From Hydrogenothermaceae bacterium (GTDB taxonomy: Bacteria; Aquificota; Aquificia; Aquificales; Hydrogenothermaceae): DNA of 13,359 nt. Numbering within the stretch: the first letter of the stretch is position 1; each line of letters opens with the position of its first letter. A model generated the notes under the pieces. The model was not told where the DNA came from, did no database searches, and was given only the letters and a program-made list of their open reading frames with translations. Where the stretch lies: positions 1 through 13,359 of the forward strand of contig JALSPY010000094.1 of assembly GCA_026985705.1 (NCBI GenBank). The letters are read 5' to 3'. This document shows, in pieces, positions 12,154 through 13,359 of the stretch. A program made the translations under genes and the position numbers.

Positions 12154-13359
12154 TTATTTAAATCCTCTAAAGTTTTTAATAATTTTTCTTTTATTTTAGA
12201 ATTTAACCTTATATCTTTATAAATTATGCCTTCATATAATTTTACAAATTCTAATGCTTTTTTTCTTAATTTCTCATTTTTTATTCTTAAAACAAACTCT
12301 TCTAATCCTTCAAAATCTTCTTTCTTATACCCCTTTCTCTCTAAAATTTTTAAAAATCTAATTAAAATCTTCTTTTCAATTGGAACGAAGATATACTCTT
12401 TAAAAAATCTAAAGATTATATAGATTACTATTACCGAAATAAGAATAAAGGCTATCTGTTTATAGTTAATTTTTAGCTTCAAATTAGGAGTATTTTTAAC
12501 CATATTAGATATACTGTTAAATATGGATTTTTGTTTACTTAAATCATAATTAATAACAAAGTTAACCCAGTAATACTCCAATGTATCAAAAAATATATGT
12601 AGTTTAGATATACTTTTCAGCTCATCTAACTTTTCTTTAGAAGATGGAGTTAGTCGTGTTGGTGTAGTATCAACCCTTATCCATTTACCGTTTATGTATG
12701 CTTCAACCCAACTGTGAGCATCTGACTGTTTGATAATGTAATACTTACCAACTTTGTTATAGAAACCACCTCTATAGCCTACAACTATTCGTGATGGAAT
12801 GCCATTTATTCTTAATAAAATGGCTGTTGCCGACGCAAAGTATTCACAATTTCCATATTTATACTCAAATAAAAATTTGGATAAAGAATTCTTTCCTTCA
12901 GGGAGTTTATCTAATGAGAAAAGAAAATCCTTTTTAAAAAATTTTATTATGTTTAATAATGTTTTCTCATCTGTATTTCCTCTAAGTCTTTCAGCTAATC
13001 TAAAAATCTTCCTATCTAAATTTCTGGGTATTTGTAGATATATTTTTTTATTTATATCCTTTTCAATTATAAATGGTGAAACTCTTGAAATAACTGTATA
13101 TTTAACTCTGTTGAATACTGGTCTAGATAAGCTAAAAGATAAATCTCCCTCTCTATGTATGAAACCTTTATAATTAATCTTTTCAGGTTTATCTAAACCA
13201 AATAAATACATATCCCCATAAGGCTCTAAAATCACAGTTTGTTTGACTTTTTTGCCTATAAGTTTTATCTCCTTTTCTCTTATATGTCTTTTAAACCATG
13301 TGCTACCATTGAATATATTTAATGTCAAACCTCTCCAGAAAAGCTGATTTTTTGGTAAT
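12147..13359 (-). CDS. TgpA-like membrane transglutaminase, N-terminal part outside window
   Basis: Open to the right edge with no stop, reading NQLFWRGLTLNIFNGSTW at the border, like the pre-catalytic part of TgpA/DUF3488 proteins (WRGxxLxxFxGxxW). The apparent TTG at 13328 is inside this motif and is not the true start. The transglutaminase domain has its full triad: Cys in YKYGNCEYFASATAILL (codon 12848-12846), His in SDAHSWVEAYINGKWIR, and Asp in VDTTPTR. A transmembrane helix (IAFILISVIVIYIIFRFF) and a C-terminal DUF4129-like helical region (ERKGYKKEDFEGLEEFVLRI) follow. Such proteins normally have N-terminal membrane helices, presumably upstream. The substrate is unknown in most bacteria. 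It overlaps the glycosyltransferase gene by 7 nt. Confidence 0.88.
   Translation of the reverse strand, partial: LPKNQLFWRGLTLNIFNGSTWFKRHIREKEIKLIGKKVKQTVILEPYGDMYLFGLDKPEKINYKGFIHREGDLSFSLSRPVFNRVKYTVISRVSPFIIEKDINKKIYLQIPRNLDRKIFRLAERLRGNTDEKTLLNIIKFFKKDFLFSLDKLPEGKNSLSKFLFEYKYGNCEYFASATAILLRINGIPSRIVVGYRGGFYNKVGKYYIIKQSDAHSWVEAYINGKWIRVDTTPTRLTPSSKEKLDELKSISKLHIFFDTLEYYWVNFVINYDLSKQKSIFNSISNMVKNTPNLKLKINYKQIAFILISVIVIYIIFRFFKEYIFVPIEKKILIRFLKILERKGYKKEDFEGLEEFVLRIKNEKLRKKALEFVKLYEGIIYKDIRLNSKIKEKLLKTLEDLNNC

Noticed and set aside
12799..13173. 124-aa ORF on the plus strand opposite the transglutaminase gene
   Set aside because: Lies over the catalytic Cys region of the real gene; composition is that of an antisense shadow in AT-rich DNA.
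12147..13328. Treating TTG at 13328 as the true start of the transglutaminase gene
   Set aside because: The frame stays open to the window edge and encodes the family motif WRGxxLxxFxGxxW across this codon, so the gene continues outside.

Overview
The window is a strongly AT-rich bacterial chromosome segment with no mobile elements, tRNA, rRNA or CRISPR. Arginine is encoded almost only by AGA/AGG and isoleucine often by ATA. Proteins are lysine/glutamate/isoleucine-rich, and the genes are compact and overlap. With the gene set (type II secretion pseudopilins, a sulfur-carrier fusion, CcdA, Hfq, TgpA-like transglutaminase) this suggests a thermophilic, sulfur-metabolising Gram-negative, most likely a low-GC member of the Aquificota such as Sulfurihydrogenibium. 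That placement is inference and rests on no database search.

Region 1 (1-2579, minus strand) reads as one operon: HIT hydrolase, a TusA/DUF3343 sulfur-carrier fusion, gspG, a GspI-like and a GspJ-like pseudopilin, and a truncated epmA-type EF-P lysyltransferase running off the left edge. Gaps are 13, 25, -29, -26 and 1 nt. Region 2 (2658-4542) is a divergent pair, a VanZ-like membrane protein and hisD, 52 bp apart. Region 3 (4632-8374, plus) is an envelope block: a MltD-like lytic transglycosylase, a PsiE-family membrane protein, a Spy/CpxP-like periplasmic protein with LTxxQ motifs, and a TolC-family outer membrane protein overlapping it by 7 nt. Region 4 (8465-10035) is nadD meeting hfq tail-to-tail with no gap, then a 551-bp non-coding divergent region, then a cold-shock protein gene with a long structured leader. 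Region 5 (10125 to the right edge, minus) is TgpA-like transglutaminase, GT4 glycosyltransferase and ccdA, closely spaced and ending at a hairpin shared with the cold-shock gene.

The main points for a second look are: a 19-bp hairpin in the cold-shock mRNA leader; the TusA-DUF3343 fusion in a secretion operon; CcdA with an extra block of about 55 residues that adds two hydrophobic segments; the Spy-like/TolC pair; 11-bp-phased TTCAC direct repeats on both sides of that pair; and repeated TTTAGTTAA sites between hfq and the cold-shock gene.
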